Source of the DNA: Streptomyces regalis
GTDB lineage: Bacteria; Actinomycetota; Actinomycetes; Streptomycetales; Streptomycetaceae
Length of the DNA stretch: 64,000 bases
Assembly (NCBI RefSeq): GCF_001509475.1
Contig: NZ_LLZG01000153.1
Location: forward strand, 23,144 to 87,143
Reading direction: 5' to 3'
Shown one piece after another: positions 34,262 to 44,036 of the stretch. A program made the position numbers and the translations under genes. The notes beneath the pieces are model-generated. The model did not search any database, was not told where the DNA came from, and saw only the letters and a list, made by a program, of their open reading frames with translations. The first letter of the stretch is position 1; the number at the start of each line of letters is the position of its first letter.

Positions 34262-34678
34262 ATGGCGCTCTCGGGACTGACCATCGGGCAGGTCGCCCAG
34301 CCTGCCGGGGGCACGCGCAAAGCGGTGCGGTTGTACGAGGCCAAGGGGTTGCTGCCCGCCGCCGAGCGCAGTGCGGTCGGCTGCCGGCTCTGCACCGAGC
34401 ACGACGTCGAGCTGCTGACCTTCATCCGACGTGCCCGCACTCTCGGCCTCCACCTGGACAACATCCGCGACGTGCTGGGCATCCGCGACGGCGGCATCGC
34501 ACCTTGCGCCACCGTCCGGGACCTGCTCGACGCCCGCATCGCCGAGATCGACGCCACCGTCGCCGAGCCGGCGGCGCTGCGCGAGACCCTCACCGACACC
34601 CGGCAGCGGGCCGACGACCGCACCGGCGGAGAGCCGCCCGTCACGGTCTGCACGATCATCGAGGATCCGCACCGCTGA
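34262..34678 (+). CDS. MerR-family metal-type regulator
   Basis: A 138-residue regulator with an N-terminal HTH (LTIGQVAQPAGGTRKAVRLYEAKGLLP), a wing and recognition segment RSAVGCRLCTEHDVELL, and a dimerisation helix. A C-terminal loop has CATVRDLLDARIAEIDA, and the protein ends VTVCTIIEDPHR. The Cys positions match the metal-binding sites of MerR/ZntR/CueR relatives, so a heavy-metal ligand is likely. Two unusual substitutions (QPAGG for QRAGV, GCRLC for GYRLY) are in the DNA-binding part. No target gene is adjacent and in the same orientation. Confidence 0.78.
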   Translation: MALSGLTIGQVAQPAGGTRKAVRLYEAKGLLPAAERSAVGCRLCTEHDVELLTFIRRARTLGLHLDNIRDVLGIRDGGIAPCATVRDLLDARIAEIDATVAEPAALRETLTDTRQRADDRTGGEPPVTVCTIIEDPHR

Positions 34679-34777
34679 ACTCCCGGTATGCCGGACGCAC
34701 AGAACGCGGGGTATCCCGAGCCATGCCTGGTGGGGACACGGCCGGCCGACGCCGGGTCCCCAAGCCTGACGCGGTCT

Positions 34778-34880
34778 TCAGTCGGCGAGCAGCACGGTGT
34801 AGTCGTCACCCACCTGCTTCACCCGCGATCAGAGCGGCGGTGTCCAGGGCCGCACCGTCCTCCAACCGGATGGTGGTGCG
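34778..34880 (-). pseudogene. C-terminal relic of an unidentified gene
   Basis: On the minus strand, TIRLEDGAALDTAALIAG and, after a frameshift, VKQVGDDYTVLLAD before a stop look like the end of a real protein. No upstream part is present before the M50 protease gene. Family not recognised. Confidence 0.3.
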
Positions 34881-34901
34881 CCCGGTGCTGCTCGACCGTC
34901 A

Positions 34902-36062
34902 TCAGGTCGGGTATCCGCGCCTGTGGCCGACGCCGCTGTTCCAGGGCGTCGAGGTGAGCCAGGTGAGTACTCGGTTGATGTCGGACGTGGACACGATTCC
35001 GACCATCCGGCCCTGCTCCATCACCAGTGCGCGGCGCGCGGGCGAGGACTCCAGTTTGAGCAGCAGACCGCCCAACGGGTCGCCGGGGCCGGTGGTGACG
35101 ACCTCGTCCAGGGGGAACATGGCGTCCGCGACGGTGGCATCCGCCCCGTCCCGTGCCGCGATCTCCTGGGCCCGGTGGACGGTCACCAGTCCCACCGGCG
35201 CCGCGTCGTCGGACACCACAGGGAAAGCCGAGTGCCGGTAGCGGAAGGCGGGGCCCTGCAGCAGCTCCGCGACGGTCAGCCCGGCGTAGGCGGACACCGG
35301 ATCGGGTGTCATGGCCAGGCGTACGGGGACCCGGTTCAGCGTTTCCTTCGTCTGTGCCTGCCCTCCTTCGACCGTCGCTGCGGCGATGAGGAACCAGCCG
35401 ATGAGCGCCAGCCATAGCCCGCCGAGTGCGCCCAGGAGGACCTGGTAGACGCCCAGCACGACGAGGACCCAGCCCAGGACACGGCCGGCGGTGGTGGCGA
35501 CCGTCGTGGCCCGCAGCCGGTTTCCCGTACGCCACCACACGAACGCCCGCAGCAGCCGGCCGCCGTCGAGCGGTGCGGCCGGGAGGGCGTTGAACACGGC
35601 GAGCAGCACGTTGATCCCGGCCAGCCACGCCACCGCCTCGACGGTGAGGCCGGACAGGCCCAGTGCCACCAGCACGGCCGCCAGCACCGCGAACACGATG
35701 CCGAGGACCAGACTGACCAGCGGACCCACTCCCGCGACCCGCAGCTCGGCACCAGGGCTGGGCGCCTCGTCCTTCAGCCGGGCAGCACCGCCCAGCAGCC
35801 ACAGCGTGATGCTGTCCGCCTCCATGCCGTTGCGTCGGGCGACGACCGCGTGGGCGACCTCATGGGCCAGCAGCGACCCGAAGAACACCAGGGCGGTGAG
35901 GATGCCCACCAGCCAGTACTGCCAGGCGGGCCGTCCCGGGTGGGCGTCCGGCAGTCGGCCCTCCGACAGGCCCACGGCGATGATCAGGAAGATGACCAGG
36001 ACGCTCCAGTGGACGCCGACACGGATCCCGGCGATGTGTCCGAGCCGAAACGTCTCACCCAT
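34902..36062 (-). CDS. site-2-type M50 metalloprotease with CBS pair
   Basis: A 386-residue membrane zinc protease of the SpoIVFB/Rip3 class. About six helices carry LLAHEVAHAVVARRNGMEAD (zinc-binding HExxH), and NALPAAPLDGGRLLRAFVWW with the third ligand Asp. A C-terminal CBS pair (about 250-370) has VRLAMTPDPVSAYAGLTVAE and RALVMEQGRMVGIVSTSDI, which usually bind adenine nucleotides and gate activity. It would cleave a membrane protein, such as an anti-sigma factor, in response to energy state. The start at ATG 36062 (MGETFRLGHIAGIRVG) matches the family. An in-frame start at 36074 is possible. Confidence 0.9.
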   Translation of the reverse strand: MGETFRLGHIAGIRVGVHWSVLVIFLIIAVGLSEGRLPDAHPGRPAWQYWLVGILTALVFFGSLLAHEVAHAVVARRNGMEADSITLWLLGGAARLKDEAPSPGAELRVAGVGPLVSLVLGIVFAVLAAVLVALGLSGLTVEAVAWLAGINVLLAVFNALPAAPLDGGRLLRAFVWWRTGNRLRATTVATTAGRVLGWVLVVLGVYQVLLGALGGLWLALIGWFLIAAATVEGGQAQTKETLNRVPVRLAMTPDPVSAYAGLTVAELLQGPAFRYRHSAFPVVSDDAAPVGLVTVHRAQEIAARDGADATVADAMFPLDEVVTTGPGDPLGGLLLKLESSPARRALVMEQGRMVGIVSTSDINRVLTWLTSTPWNSGVGHRRGYPT

Positions 36063-36273
36063 CGGTCTCACCACTCAGAACGCAGTCGTATCGCCCCTTC
36101 GGCCTCCGCGTCATACGGTCCCGACGGGCCGGTAGCGCCCTGGCGCCTGAGTACCCACCGGGGAAACCTCCACACGTCAGGCCCCGCCGTGAACGCCTCC
36201 CGAGCCAGGGGGCGATCACGAAACGTATCGGGTACCCGGGATTTGCGACGTGCCCGAAGGAAAGGGGCTGAGC

Positions 36274-37203
36274 ATGACCGTGGTGCACATGCCCGAAAGG
36301 GCCGAGGCGACGGTCCCCTCCCGCCATCCGGTCGTGACCTGCAACATCCCACCCTGGGCTGCGCGGGCGCACGGCCTCGTCGCCGGCTTCAGGTATCCGC
36401 GCACGCTGGTCGAGCCTGCGCAGAACGAGCTCGATCAGTTCATCGCCCTTCTACGGTCCCTCGGCATCACAGTCAGGCGCCCGGACCCGGTCGACCACAG
36501 GCAGCGCTTCGGCACCCCCAACTGGTCGTCGCGCGGTTTTTGCAACAGCTGTCCGCGGGACAGCCTCCTCGTGATCGGCGACGAGATCATCGAGACTCCG
36601 ATGGCCTGGCCGTGCCGGTACTTCGAGACCCACTCCTATCGCCCGGGCCCGGCGAGCCCACGCGCTACGTCCTCACCGGGTTCGAGCCGGTCTTCGATGC
36701 CGCGGATTTCGTGCGTGCCGGTCGCGATCTGTTCGTCACGCGCAGCAATGTCACCGATCGGATGGGCATCGAGTGGCTGCGTCGCCATCTCGGACCCGGC
36801 TATCGGATCCACGAGATCGAGAGCCGGTGCCGCACGCCCATGCACATCGACACGACGTTCGTTCCCCTCGCGCCCGGCAAGGTCCTGGTCAATCCCGAGT
36901 ACATCGACGACATCGACGTCGGCCATCTGCCCGACATCCTGGACTCGTGGGACGTCCTGGTCGCCCCCGAGCCCGATCCGATCGACGACCGCCTGCTCAG
37001 GGTCACCTCGATGTGCGGCAAATGGCTCAGCATGAACGTGCTCATGGTCGACGAGAAGCGGGTGATCGCCGAGCGCCACCACACCGGAATGCTGCGCGCG
37101 CTCGATCAGTGGGGGTTCGAACCGATCCCGTACGGCCTACTGCACTACGCGCCGTGCGGCGGCTCGTTCCACTGCGCGACACTCGACATCCGCCGCCGCG
37201 GCG
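36274..37203 (+). pseudogene. glycine/inosamine amidinotransferase relic
   Basis: Begins with ATG 36274. Frame one reads HPVVTCNIPPWAARAHGLV and NWSSRGFCNSCPRDSLLVIG, then IIETPMAWPCRYFETHSYR. Near 36650 a stretch of roughly 30-50 codons is missing and the frame changes to TRYVLTGFEPVFDAADFVRA, RDLFVTRSNVTDRMG, CRTPMHIDTTFVPLAPGK (catalytic His) and CGGSFHCATLDIRRRG (catalytic Cys). The natural C-terminus is also lost. Active-site residues survive but the reading frame does not. The family transfers the amidino group of arginine. Confidence 0.75.
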
Positions 37204-37447
37204 CCCGCCGACATCGGCGAAGGCTTGGAGCACGACGGGGGCAGACGACGCGGGCCCGGCCCAGGCGGCGATGGTCGGAGTGGGCGCCACCCTCTTTGCA
37301 GTCACCTGCCCGGACAACCGCGTACGACGCGTTCAGCAGGCGCTGCAGGCCGACGTCGGGGCCTCGCCTTTCGAGTCCGTCGAGCATGAGTCTGACCGAG
37401 GGCGGTCTGGTCTCGTGACCATCGACCCAGAGGCGTAGAAAGAAGAT

Positions 37448-40261
37448 ATGTGCGCAATGCCGGGAATGGGTCGGAACTCCCGTCCGGGTCTCGGCCGCCA
37501 GGGGCGACGGAGGCACGGTCGGCCCAGTCACCGGAGAGAAGTGCGGCGTCCGCCGCCGCGCCTGCGGTCTCTGCTGAGCGTGCGCAGCGTCGCCGGCCAG
37601 GTCTTCCTGCTGCAGCTGGCGGTCGTGGTGCTGCTCGTGGCCGCCACGCTGGTGGCTCTCGTGGTGCAGGCCCGACGCGACAGCATGGCGTCCGCCCGGC
37701 ACACGACGCTCGCCACGGCACAGACGTTCGCCAACTCCCCTGGAATCGTGGCGGCGCTGAACAGCCGCAACCCGACCGCGGTGCTGCAGCCACGCGCCGA
37801 AGCGGCCCGGAAGGACGCGGGCGTCGACGCCATCATTGTGTACCGGCTGGACGGGATCACCCTCACCCACAGTGACCCGCGTCAGATCGGGAAACATGTC
37901 ATCGGCCCCTACGCGCCTGCGGCGGCCGGCCAGGCGTTCACCAGAACTTTCGAAGGGACCCTGGGGCTCTCCGTGATCTCGGCGGTCCCCGTCCGGGACA
38001 CGGACGGCTCGGTTGTCGCCCTCGTCTCCGTTCCCGTCAGGGTCGCGAGCGTGCAGAGCCGCGTGCAGCAGCAGCTCCCGGTCCTGCTCGGTGGCGCCGC
38101 TGTGGCCCTGGTCATCGCCGCGGGCGGGTCGGGCCTGGTGAGCCACCGGTTGCGGCGGCAGACCCATGGCCTGGACCCGGCCGAGATGACCCGGATGTAC
38201 GAGCACCACGACGCGGTCCTGCACGCCGTTCGGGAAGGCGTGGTGATCATCGGTGGTGACGGTCGCCTGGTGCTGGTCAATGACGAGGCACGGCGGCTGC
38301 TGGACCTGCCGACGGACGCGGAGGGGCGCCGCATCACGGAACTGGGGTTGGAGCAGGATCTCGCCGAGCTGCTGGCCTCCGATCGCCCGGCCACCGACGA
38401 AGTGTTCCTGGCCGCCGACCGGCTTCTGGCCGTCAACAAACGGCTCACCCCACCCCGCGCACCGGGCGGCAGTGTAGCGACGCTACGGGACACCACCGAA
38501 CTACAGGCTCTCTCCGGCAGGGCCGAGGTGGCACGCGAACGCCTGAGCCTGCTCCACGACGCCGGGGTACGCATCGGCACCACTCTTGATGTGCGGCGTA
38601 CCGCCGAGGACCTGGCCGCAGTGACGGTGCCCCGCTTCGCCGATGTCGCCGTCGTCGAGCTGCTGGACCCCATCCTGCACGGCCAGGAGTCCGCCGGTAC
38701 CGCCGCCGAGCTGCGCCGGGTCGCGGTCGCGGGCCTGGACAAGGACGGTCTACTCCACCCCGTCGGCGAACTGACCCGGTTCGTCGCCACCCACCCCGTC
38801 GCCGCAGCGATGGCCAGCGACCGACCCGTCCTGGTCAGGGACTTGAACACCGACGCCGACTGGCAAGCCCAGAATCCCGAACCAACCCGGCGGATCCTCG
38901 ACCACGGCATCCACTCCCTGCTCGTGGTCCCGCTGCGCTCCCGCGGGGCGGTGCTGGGCATGGCGGAGTTCTGGCGGGCGAAGGGCTCCGCACCGTTCGA
39001 CGACGAGGACGTGTCCCTCGCCGAGGAGCTGGCCGCGCGAGCGGGGGTGTCCATCGACAACGCCCGCCGCTACACCCGCGAGCACACCATGGCCGTCACC
39101 CTGCAGCACAGCCTGCTGCCCCGCGCCCTGCCCGAACAGGCAGGCCTCGACATGGCCTACCGCTACCTGCCCGCCCAGTCCGGGGTGGGCGGGGACTGGT
39201 TCGACGTCATCCCGCTGTCCGGCGCCCGGGTGGCACTGGTGGTCGGAGACGTCGTCGGCCACGGCCTGCACGCCGCGGCCACCATGGGCCGGCTGCGCAC
39301 CACTGTTCTCAACTTCTGCAGCCTGGACATGCCCGCCGAGGAACTGCTGGGCCGACTGGACGAGCTGGTGGCCGAGATCGACGCCGACGAGGCCTCTGCC
39401 GGGAAGGAGGACGAATTGGCACTCACGGGGGCGACCTGCCTGTATGTCGTCTACGACCGCGTCTCCGGGCGGCTGGACATCGCCACCGCGGGCCATCCGG
39501 GACCGGCGGTCGTCCATCCCGACGGCACCGTGGACTTCCCCCAGGTGCCCGTCTCCCCACCCCTGGGACTGGGCACCGGCCTACCCTTCGAGAGTGCGGA
39601 ACTGACCGTGCCCGACGGCTCCCGGCTGGTGCTTTACACCGACGGCCTGATCGAGGAACGCGACCGCGACCTGGACGTCGGACTTCAGGCCCTGCGCGAT
39701 GCCCTGACCGGGCCGGACCGCACCCCGGAGGACACCTGCGCGGCGGTGATGGCGGCCATGCTGCCGGACCGGCCCAGGGACGACATCGCGTTGCTGGTGG
39801 CCCGCGCCAGTCGGCTCGACCCCACGCAGGTCGCCGAATGGCACGTACCCCGTGACCCGGCGGCGGTCGCTCCCGCGCGTACCGCCTGCGCCCGCCGGCT
39901 CGCGGACTGGGGCCTGGAACAGATCGCCTTCACCGCCGAACTCGTCCTCAGCGAGCTGATCACCAACGCGATCCGCTACGGCGCCGAGCCCATCACCGTC
40001 CGCTTGCTGCGCGACCGCTCACTGGTCTGTGAGGTCTCCGACGGCAGTGGCACCTCGCCCCGGCTGCGCCGGGCGAAACCCACCGACGAGGGCGGCCGCG
40101 GACTGTTTCTGGTCGCCCAGTTCACCGAACACTGGGGCACCCGTCACACGCCCACCGGCAAAGTCATCTGGGCCGAACTGCCCTTCACCGACGGCACCGC
40201 GCCTGCGGCGGAAGAGCTCGGCGAGATCCTGCTCGGCTCGTGGGACGACACGGCACTGTGA
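37448..40261 (+). CDS. membrane sensor PP2C phosphatase, second paralog
   Basis: A 937-residue paralog of the protein at 10301-13000 with the same domain order: helix VAGQVFLLQLAVVVLLVAAT, Cache-like sensor (about 80-215), helix LLGGAAVALVIAAGGSGLV, and PAS (VLHAVREGVVIIGGDGRLVLV). GAF, PP2C (GDWFDVIPLSG, VVGDVVGHGLHAAATMGRLR, LYTDGLIEER) and a C-terminal HATPase (LSELITNAIRYGAEP, DEGGRGLFLVAQF) follow. The N-terminus has an extra Arg-rich stretch of about 40 residues. ATG 37457 is an alternative start with no better ribosome site. The extracytoplasmic sensor is the most divergent part, suggesting different ligands. Confidence 0.88.
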   Translation: MCAMPGMGRNSRPGLGRQGRRRHGRPSHRREVRRPPPRLRSLLSVRSVAGQVFLLQLAVVVLLVAATLVALVVQARRDSMASARHTTLATAQTFANSPGIVAALNSRNPTAVLQPRAEAARKDAGVDAIIVYRLDGITLTHSDPRQIGKHVIGPYAPAAAGQAFTRTFEGTLGLSVISAVPVRDTDGSVVALVSVPVRVASVQSRVQQQLPVLLGGAAVALVIAAGGSGLVSHRLRRQTHGLDPAEMTRMYEHHDAVLHAVREGVVIIGGDGRLVLVNDEARRLLDLPTDAEGRRITELGLEQDLAELLASDRPATDEVFLAADRLLAVNKRLTPPRAPGGSVATLRDTTELQALSGRAEVARERLSLLHDAGVRIGTTLDVRRTAEDLAAVTVPRFADVAVVELLDPILHGQESAGTAAELRRVAVAGLDKDGLLHPVGELTRFVATHPVAAAMASDRPVLVRDLNTDADWQAQNPEPTRRILDHGIHSLLVVPLRSRGAVLGMAEFWRAKGSAPFDDEDVSLAEELAARAGVSIDNARRYTREHTMAVTLQHSLLPRALPEQAGLDMAYRYLPAQSGVGGDWFDVIPLSGARVALVVGDVVGHGLHAAATMGRLRTTVLNFCSLDMPAEELLGRLDELVAEIDADEASAGKEDELALTGATCLYVVYDRVSGRLDIATAGHPGPAVVHPDGTVDFPQVPVSPPLGLGTGLPFESAELTVPDGSRLVLYTDGLIEERDRDLDVGLQALRDALTGPDRTPEDTCAAVMAAMLPDRPRDDIALLVARASRLDPTQVAEWHVPRDPAAVAPARTACARRLADWGLEQIAFTAELVLSELITNAIRYGAEPITVRLLRDRSLVCEVSDGSGTSPRLRRAKPTDEGGRGLFLVAQFTEHWGTRHTPTGKVIWAELPFTDGTAPAAEELGEILLGSWDDTAL

Positions 40262-40479
40262 GGAGGGCGGAGGGGCTCGAAGGGCGCGGGGCCACAGCGA
40301 AGGCACTGACTGCCACCCCCAAAAGGTGGATTCCACCGGCGAGGTGACTGGGTATTCTGACGTCGATACGCCCTCACGGCCCTCGACAGCGCCCGTGACT
40401 CCACGAACGAGGTGCTCTGCCATCCTCGGACGTCCCCCGGTGAAGGCCTCGTTCCCTGTCTCCACCCTCTGGAGCCGTC

Positions 40480-41634
40480 GTGACCGCCCCCCGTGCCCGA
40501 GCAGCAGCCGCCCTCGGCTGCTTCATCCTCGCGGCACTGGGCCTGAGCTCCTGCAACAACACTCCGCCCCCAAGGCCGGCGAAGCCGTCGCTGGCCACCT
40601 CCGCCGCGAACGCGGGCGGCATGGACGCACTGATCGCCGCGGCGAAACGGGAGGGAACGCTCAGAGCGATGGCGCTTCCGCGCGACTGGGCCAACTACGG
40701 CGGCCTGTTCGACGGCTTCGAGAAGAAATACGGGATCACGGTCACGGTCGAGAATGCGCACGGCCACAGCGAGGACGAGATCGACGCCGTGAAGCAGCGG
40801 GGGAAGGGGCCAGAGGCCCTCGACGTGCTCGACGTGGGCGATACGTTCGCCCGGTCGGCGGTTCGGCAGAACCTGCTCGCGCCGTACAAGGTCACCGCGT
40901 ACGACTCGATCCCCCGCAGTCAGAAGGACCCGCAAGCCCGGTGGTCCAACAACTACGGGGGCTACATGTCCATCGGTTGCAACGCAGACCGCGTCAAGCG
41001 CTGCCCCCAGACCTTCGCCGATCTGCTGAACCCCCGCTACAAGGGTGCGGTCGCGCTCTCGGGTGACCCCACTCGGTCCGGTACCGCCTTCGCCGGCGTC
41101 TTCGCGGCAGCGCTGGCGAACGGCGGATCATTCGACGACATCCAGCCCGGTCTCGACTTCTTCGCCAAGCTCAAGAAGCGCGGCAATTTCAACCCGGTCG
41201 AGTCCAACTCGGACACCGTGGCGAGCGGCCGCACGCTCATCGGCATCAACTGGGACTACATCAATCTCGGCTACGCCGACCAGCCCCGCGGCAGCGCCCT
41301 GACCTGGAAGGTCTCGATCCCCTTCGACGGCACCTTCGCCCAGTACTTCGCGCTGGCGGTCAACAAGAACGCCCCGCACCCGGCGGCCGCCCGCCTGTGG
41401 CAGGAGTACGTGTTCAGCACGGCGGGCCAGAACCTCCGCCTGCACGGCTTCGCCCGCCCGGTGCTCATGGCCACCATGGAGAAGGACGGCACCCTCGACA
41501 CGACCGCCGCCGCGCGGCTGCCGACGGTCGAGGGAACGCCGCACTTCCCGACGGACGAACAACTGGAGAAGGCGAGGGAAGCGGTCGCACAGGGCTGGCC
41601 GAAAGCCATGTCCGGCCGAGCCCAGCGACGATGA
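40480..41634 (+). CDS. ABC-type solute-binding lipoprotein
   Basis: A 384-residue extracellular binding protein with a lipoprotein signal (LAALGLSSCNN). Its two-lobed fold is of the iron/polyamine/thiamine/phosphonate class: GGMDALIAAAKREGTL at the start of lobe 1, NYGGLFDGFEKKYGITVTVE, a YGGYMSIGCNADRVKRCPQT hinge region, LLNPRYKGAVALSGDP and FALAVNKNAPHPAAARLWQE. Start GTG 40480 follows GGAG with five-base spacing. No permease or ATPase gene is adjacent, so it is an orphan that must share a transporter or act as a sensor. The ligand cannot be predicted. Confidence 0.85.
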   Translation: MTAPRARAAAALGCFILAALGLSSCNNTPPPRPAKPSLATSAANAGGMDALIAAAKREGTLRAMALPRDWANYGGLFDGFEKKYGITVTVENAHGHSEDEIDAVKQRGKGPEALDVLDVGDTFARSAVRQNLLAPYKVTAYDSIPRSQKDPQARWSNNYGGYMSIGCNADRVKRCPQTFADLLNPRYKGAVALSGDPTRSGTAFAGVFAAALANGGSFDDIQPGLDFFAKLKKRGNFNPVESNSDTVASGRTLIGINWDYINLGYADQPRGSALTWKVSIPFDGTFAQYFALAVNKNAPHPAAARLWQEYVFSTAGQNLRLHGFARPVLMATMEKDGTLDTTAAARLPTVEGTPHFPTDEQLEKAREAVAQGWPKAMSGRAQRR

Positions 41635-41663
41635 CCGGGACCGCGAACGAGCCGCAGAGCCCC

Positions 41664-42233
41664 CTAATCGTCGACCGTTGCCCCCTGTTCCGCGGCCCGT
41701 CCGGCCATGCCGCCCATGCCGGCATTCACTCCGCCGCGCGGGGGCGGCGCGCTGTCGCCCTGGGGGGTGAACCGCCCGTCCCGTAGCTGGAAGCGCTCGG
41801 TGGGCGAGCAGCCGATCGAGGGGGTGATCAGCAGGCTCACTGCGACGGGCGCAGGGTCTGTGCTGGCCGTGGAGAATTCGCAGATCGCGCCCCGCCCGGT
41901 GAGCGGGAACCAGAACCAGCCGTCCGCCGCGCCGACCCGGACCGAGTCCGCCAGCACGAACCGGCCGTCCTTCCGGAGGAAGGCCTTCAGGCGGACGGAG
42001 GCCGCCAGCGGGTCGGCGGTGGACCGGATCGCGGTCAGCGTGAATTTGACGTTCTCGTCCGCGTCCAGGACCGAGGACGCAATTTGCCTGGTCTCCGCCC
42101 GCCCGCCCGCTGTCCTCCCGCCGCGAGTTTCGGCTTCGGCGGTCTCGACGGGGGCGGCCAGCAGAGCGACTGTCGCTGCGGCGGTGGCCAGCACCGCGCC
42201 GCCGCGTACGAACGTGCTCGCTTGTATCTGCAT
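41664..42233 (-). CDS. secreted protein, unknown function
   Basis: A 189-residue exported protein. The signal peptide is MQIQASTFVRGGAVLATAAA then VALLAAPVETAEAE. The mature domain is beta-rich (VKFTLTAIRSTADPLAASVR, FVLADSVRVGAADGWFWFPL) with two Cys. It ends in a Pro/Gly/Met-rich tail (PPPRGGVNAGMGGMAG). ATG 42233 has GGGAGG upstream. It resembles the secreted protein at 23236-23808 in size and general plan, but similarity by eye is weak. No function recognised. Confidence 0.72.
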   Translation of the reverse strand: MQIQASTFVRGGAVLATAAATVALLAAPVETAEAETRGGRTAGGRAETRQIASSVLDADENVKFTLTAIRSTADPLAASVRLKAFLRKDGRFVLADSVRVGAADGWFWFPLTGRGAICEFSTASTDPAPVAVSLLITPSIGCSPTERFQLRDGRFTPQGDSAPPPRGGVNAGMGGMAGRAAEQGATVDD

Positions 42234-42554
42234 TACTTCCTCCCAGTTACCTCTGAGTGTGATTTGTAAGGAAGAATCCCTCCTTTTTTCTGTTCCACCG
42301 GACCATGCGAACACCATCAAGATCACCCGATTGCCCGCTGTCAGTTGTCTGCGGCCCCGCTGCTCTGGAATTGGCTGCTGCTGATTCGGATCAGGCTGAT
42401 TCGGTTGAGCGTCCAGGGACGGGACGCCGGAGTGACTACGACGGCGTGGGCCGGGACATAGCCGGACCTCTCACGGCCCGTGCGCGGCGCCCGGCAGTGG
42501 TGTCCGACACCGCTCGCGGTGGAACACTCCACCTCAGGGAGGCAGTCTGGAGCC

Positions 42555-43703
42555 ATGCGGTCGCTCCTTCGCCCATCCGGCCCATCAGGAGCGGGCAGTC
42601 ACAGCCGGAGCCTCCTCAGGCTCACGCAGGCCGTGCCGTTCGTGATCGTAGGGCTCGCCCTGGGGGTCGAGCTCTCACCCGCGCACATTGTCATCACCGG
42701 CCCCCTTTTGGCCGCGATACCAGCGCTGGCCGCATTGACCATGGGCCCCAAAGGCACCCTCTCAGCAGCGACCGGCGCCTTCTCCGTCACCGTGATCACG
42801 GCCACCCTCCATCAGAGCTGGGGTGGCCAGGTCTACAGCAACCTCATCTCCCTGGTCGCGGTGTCCATAGCCGGCGTGATCATGAGCAATGCCGTGCGCA
42901 GGCGCAGACAGAGCGAGCTCGACCAAGTCCGCCGCATCGCGGTGGCAGCGCAACGAGTCCTCCTGCGCCCCCTGCCGACCCGGCTGGGCCCCGTACGCGT
43001 GGCCACCATGTACCTCGCGGCGGAAACAGGAGCGCAGATCGGCGGCGACCTGTACGAGGCCGTGCCTACCCGGTACGGCGTTCGGATGATCGTGGGAGAC
43101 GTCCGCGGCAAGGGACTGCCGGCCGTACGCCTGGCCGCAGCCGTGCTCGGCGCGTTCCGGGAGGCCGTGCACTACGAGGACAACTTGGTGGAAGTGATGA
43201 ATCACTGCGCTGCTGCGCTGGGACGGGAGCGCGCCTCGTCGAGTCCAGCCGATCAGAGCAGCGCGGAAGACCGGGCCGAGGACTTCGTCACCGCACTCGT
43301 GGCTCAGATTTCCGACACATACGTGATCCAATTGGTCAATCGCGGCCATCCACCCCCTCTCGTACTGCACCACGGCAAGGTCCAGAGCCTCGCACCCACC
43401 TCACCACTGCCGCCCCTGGGCCTGGAGGACTTCATCACCGCCCTCCCAGACGAGGCGGAGAACTTTCCCTTCACCCCCGGTGACCGTCTGCTGCTGCACA
43501 CCGACGGTGTGATCGAAGCTCGCAGCCCGGACCACGAATTCTTCGCTCTGCCCGAAGCCATGGAAGCCGTCCAACCGTGCACCCCACCGGAATTCCTGAG
43601 ACAACTGCACCAGAGGCTGCTCCGCCACACCCGAGCGCACCTGGCGGACGATGCGGCAATGCTTCTCGTTGAACGACTCGACGGTCGAGACTCGCGGATC
43701 TGA
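42555..43703 (+). CDS. membrane-anchored PP2C phosphatase
   Basis: A 382-residue SpoIIE-type phosphatase with an N-terminal membrane domain of about four helices (LTQAVPFVIVGLALGVELSP, HIVITGPLLAAIPALAALTM, LISLVAVSIAGVIMSNAVRR). A cytoplasmic PP2C domain follows: LLRPLPTRLGPVRVATMYLA, IGGDLYEAVPTRYGVRMIVG, DVRGKGLPAVRLAAAVLGAF, LHTDGVIEARSPDHEFF and LADDAAMLLVER. This short membrane-PP2C type is common in Streptomyces and may respond to membrane signals. The frame is open to 42480, but ATG 42555 fits the family. It is monocistronic. Confidence 0.88.
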   Translation: MRSLLRPSGPSGAGSHSRSLLRLTQAVPFVIVGLALGVELSPAHIVITGPLLAAIPALAALTMGPKGTLSAATGAFSVTVITATLHQSWGGQVYSNLISLVAVSIAGVIMSNAVRRRRQSELDQVRRIAVAAQRVLLRPLPTRLGPVRVATMYLAAETGAQIGGDLYEAVPTRYGVRMIVGDVRGKGLPAVRLAAAVLGAFREAVHYEDNLVEVMNHCAAALGRERASSSPADQSSAEDRAEDFVTALVAQISDTYVIQLVNRGHPPPLVLHHGKVQSLAPTSPLPPLGLEDFITALPDEAENFPFTPGDRLLLHTDGVIEARSPDHEFFALPEAMEAVQPCTPPEFLRQLHQRLLRHTRAHLADDAAMLLVERLDGRDSRI

Positions 43704-44036
43704 ACGGCTTCGACCACCAAGGACCCAGCAGCGAGGCCCGGGCGGCACCGCCGCGCTACGGCTGGACGGCAACGGGGAGAACCCCACCGCCCTGGTGCTG
43801 CCGACCGGCGGCCACGACCCGTTCACCATCCGGCCCGGCGTGACCCAGCGGCGGCGGATCCTCAACGCCGTACGCATCGACGGCTACAGCGATCTGCAAC
43901 GCTTCGACTACACCGCCGGCGACCTGGGCATCGCCCGCATCTGCCTGCGCCCCGAGGCGGCCGGGTTCCCCCTCCGGTCCCGTGGCATACCGCCGCCTAC
44001 GCCGGCCGGCTCAATCGAGCTGGTCGAGTAATCCGG
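43704..44036. other. intergenic stretch with an unidentified frame
   Basis: A plus-strand frame here encodes ALVLPTGGHDPFTIRPGVTQ and RILNAVRIDGYSDLQRFDY before stopping at 44031. It has mixed, protein-like composition but no start of its own, because the upstream part overlaps the PP2C gene. It may be a fragment of a longer gene. Family not recognised. Confidence 0.3.
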
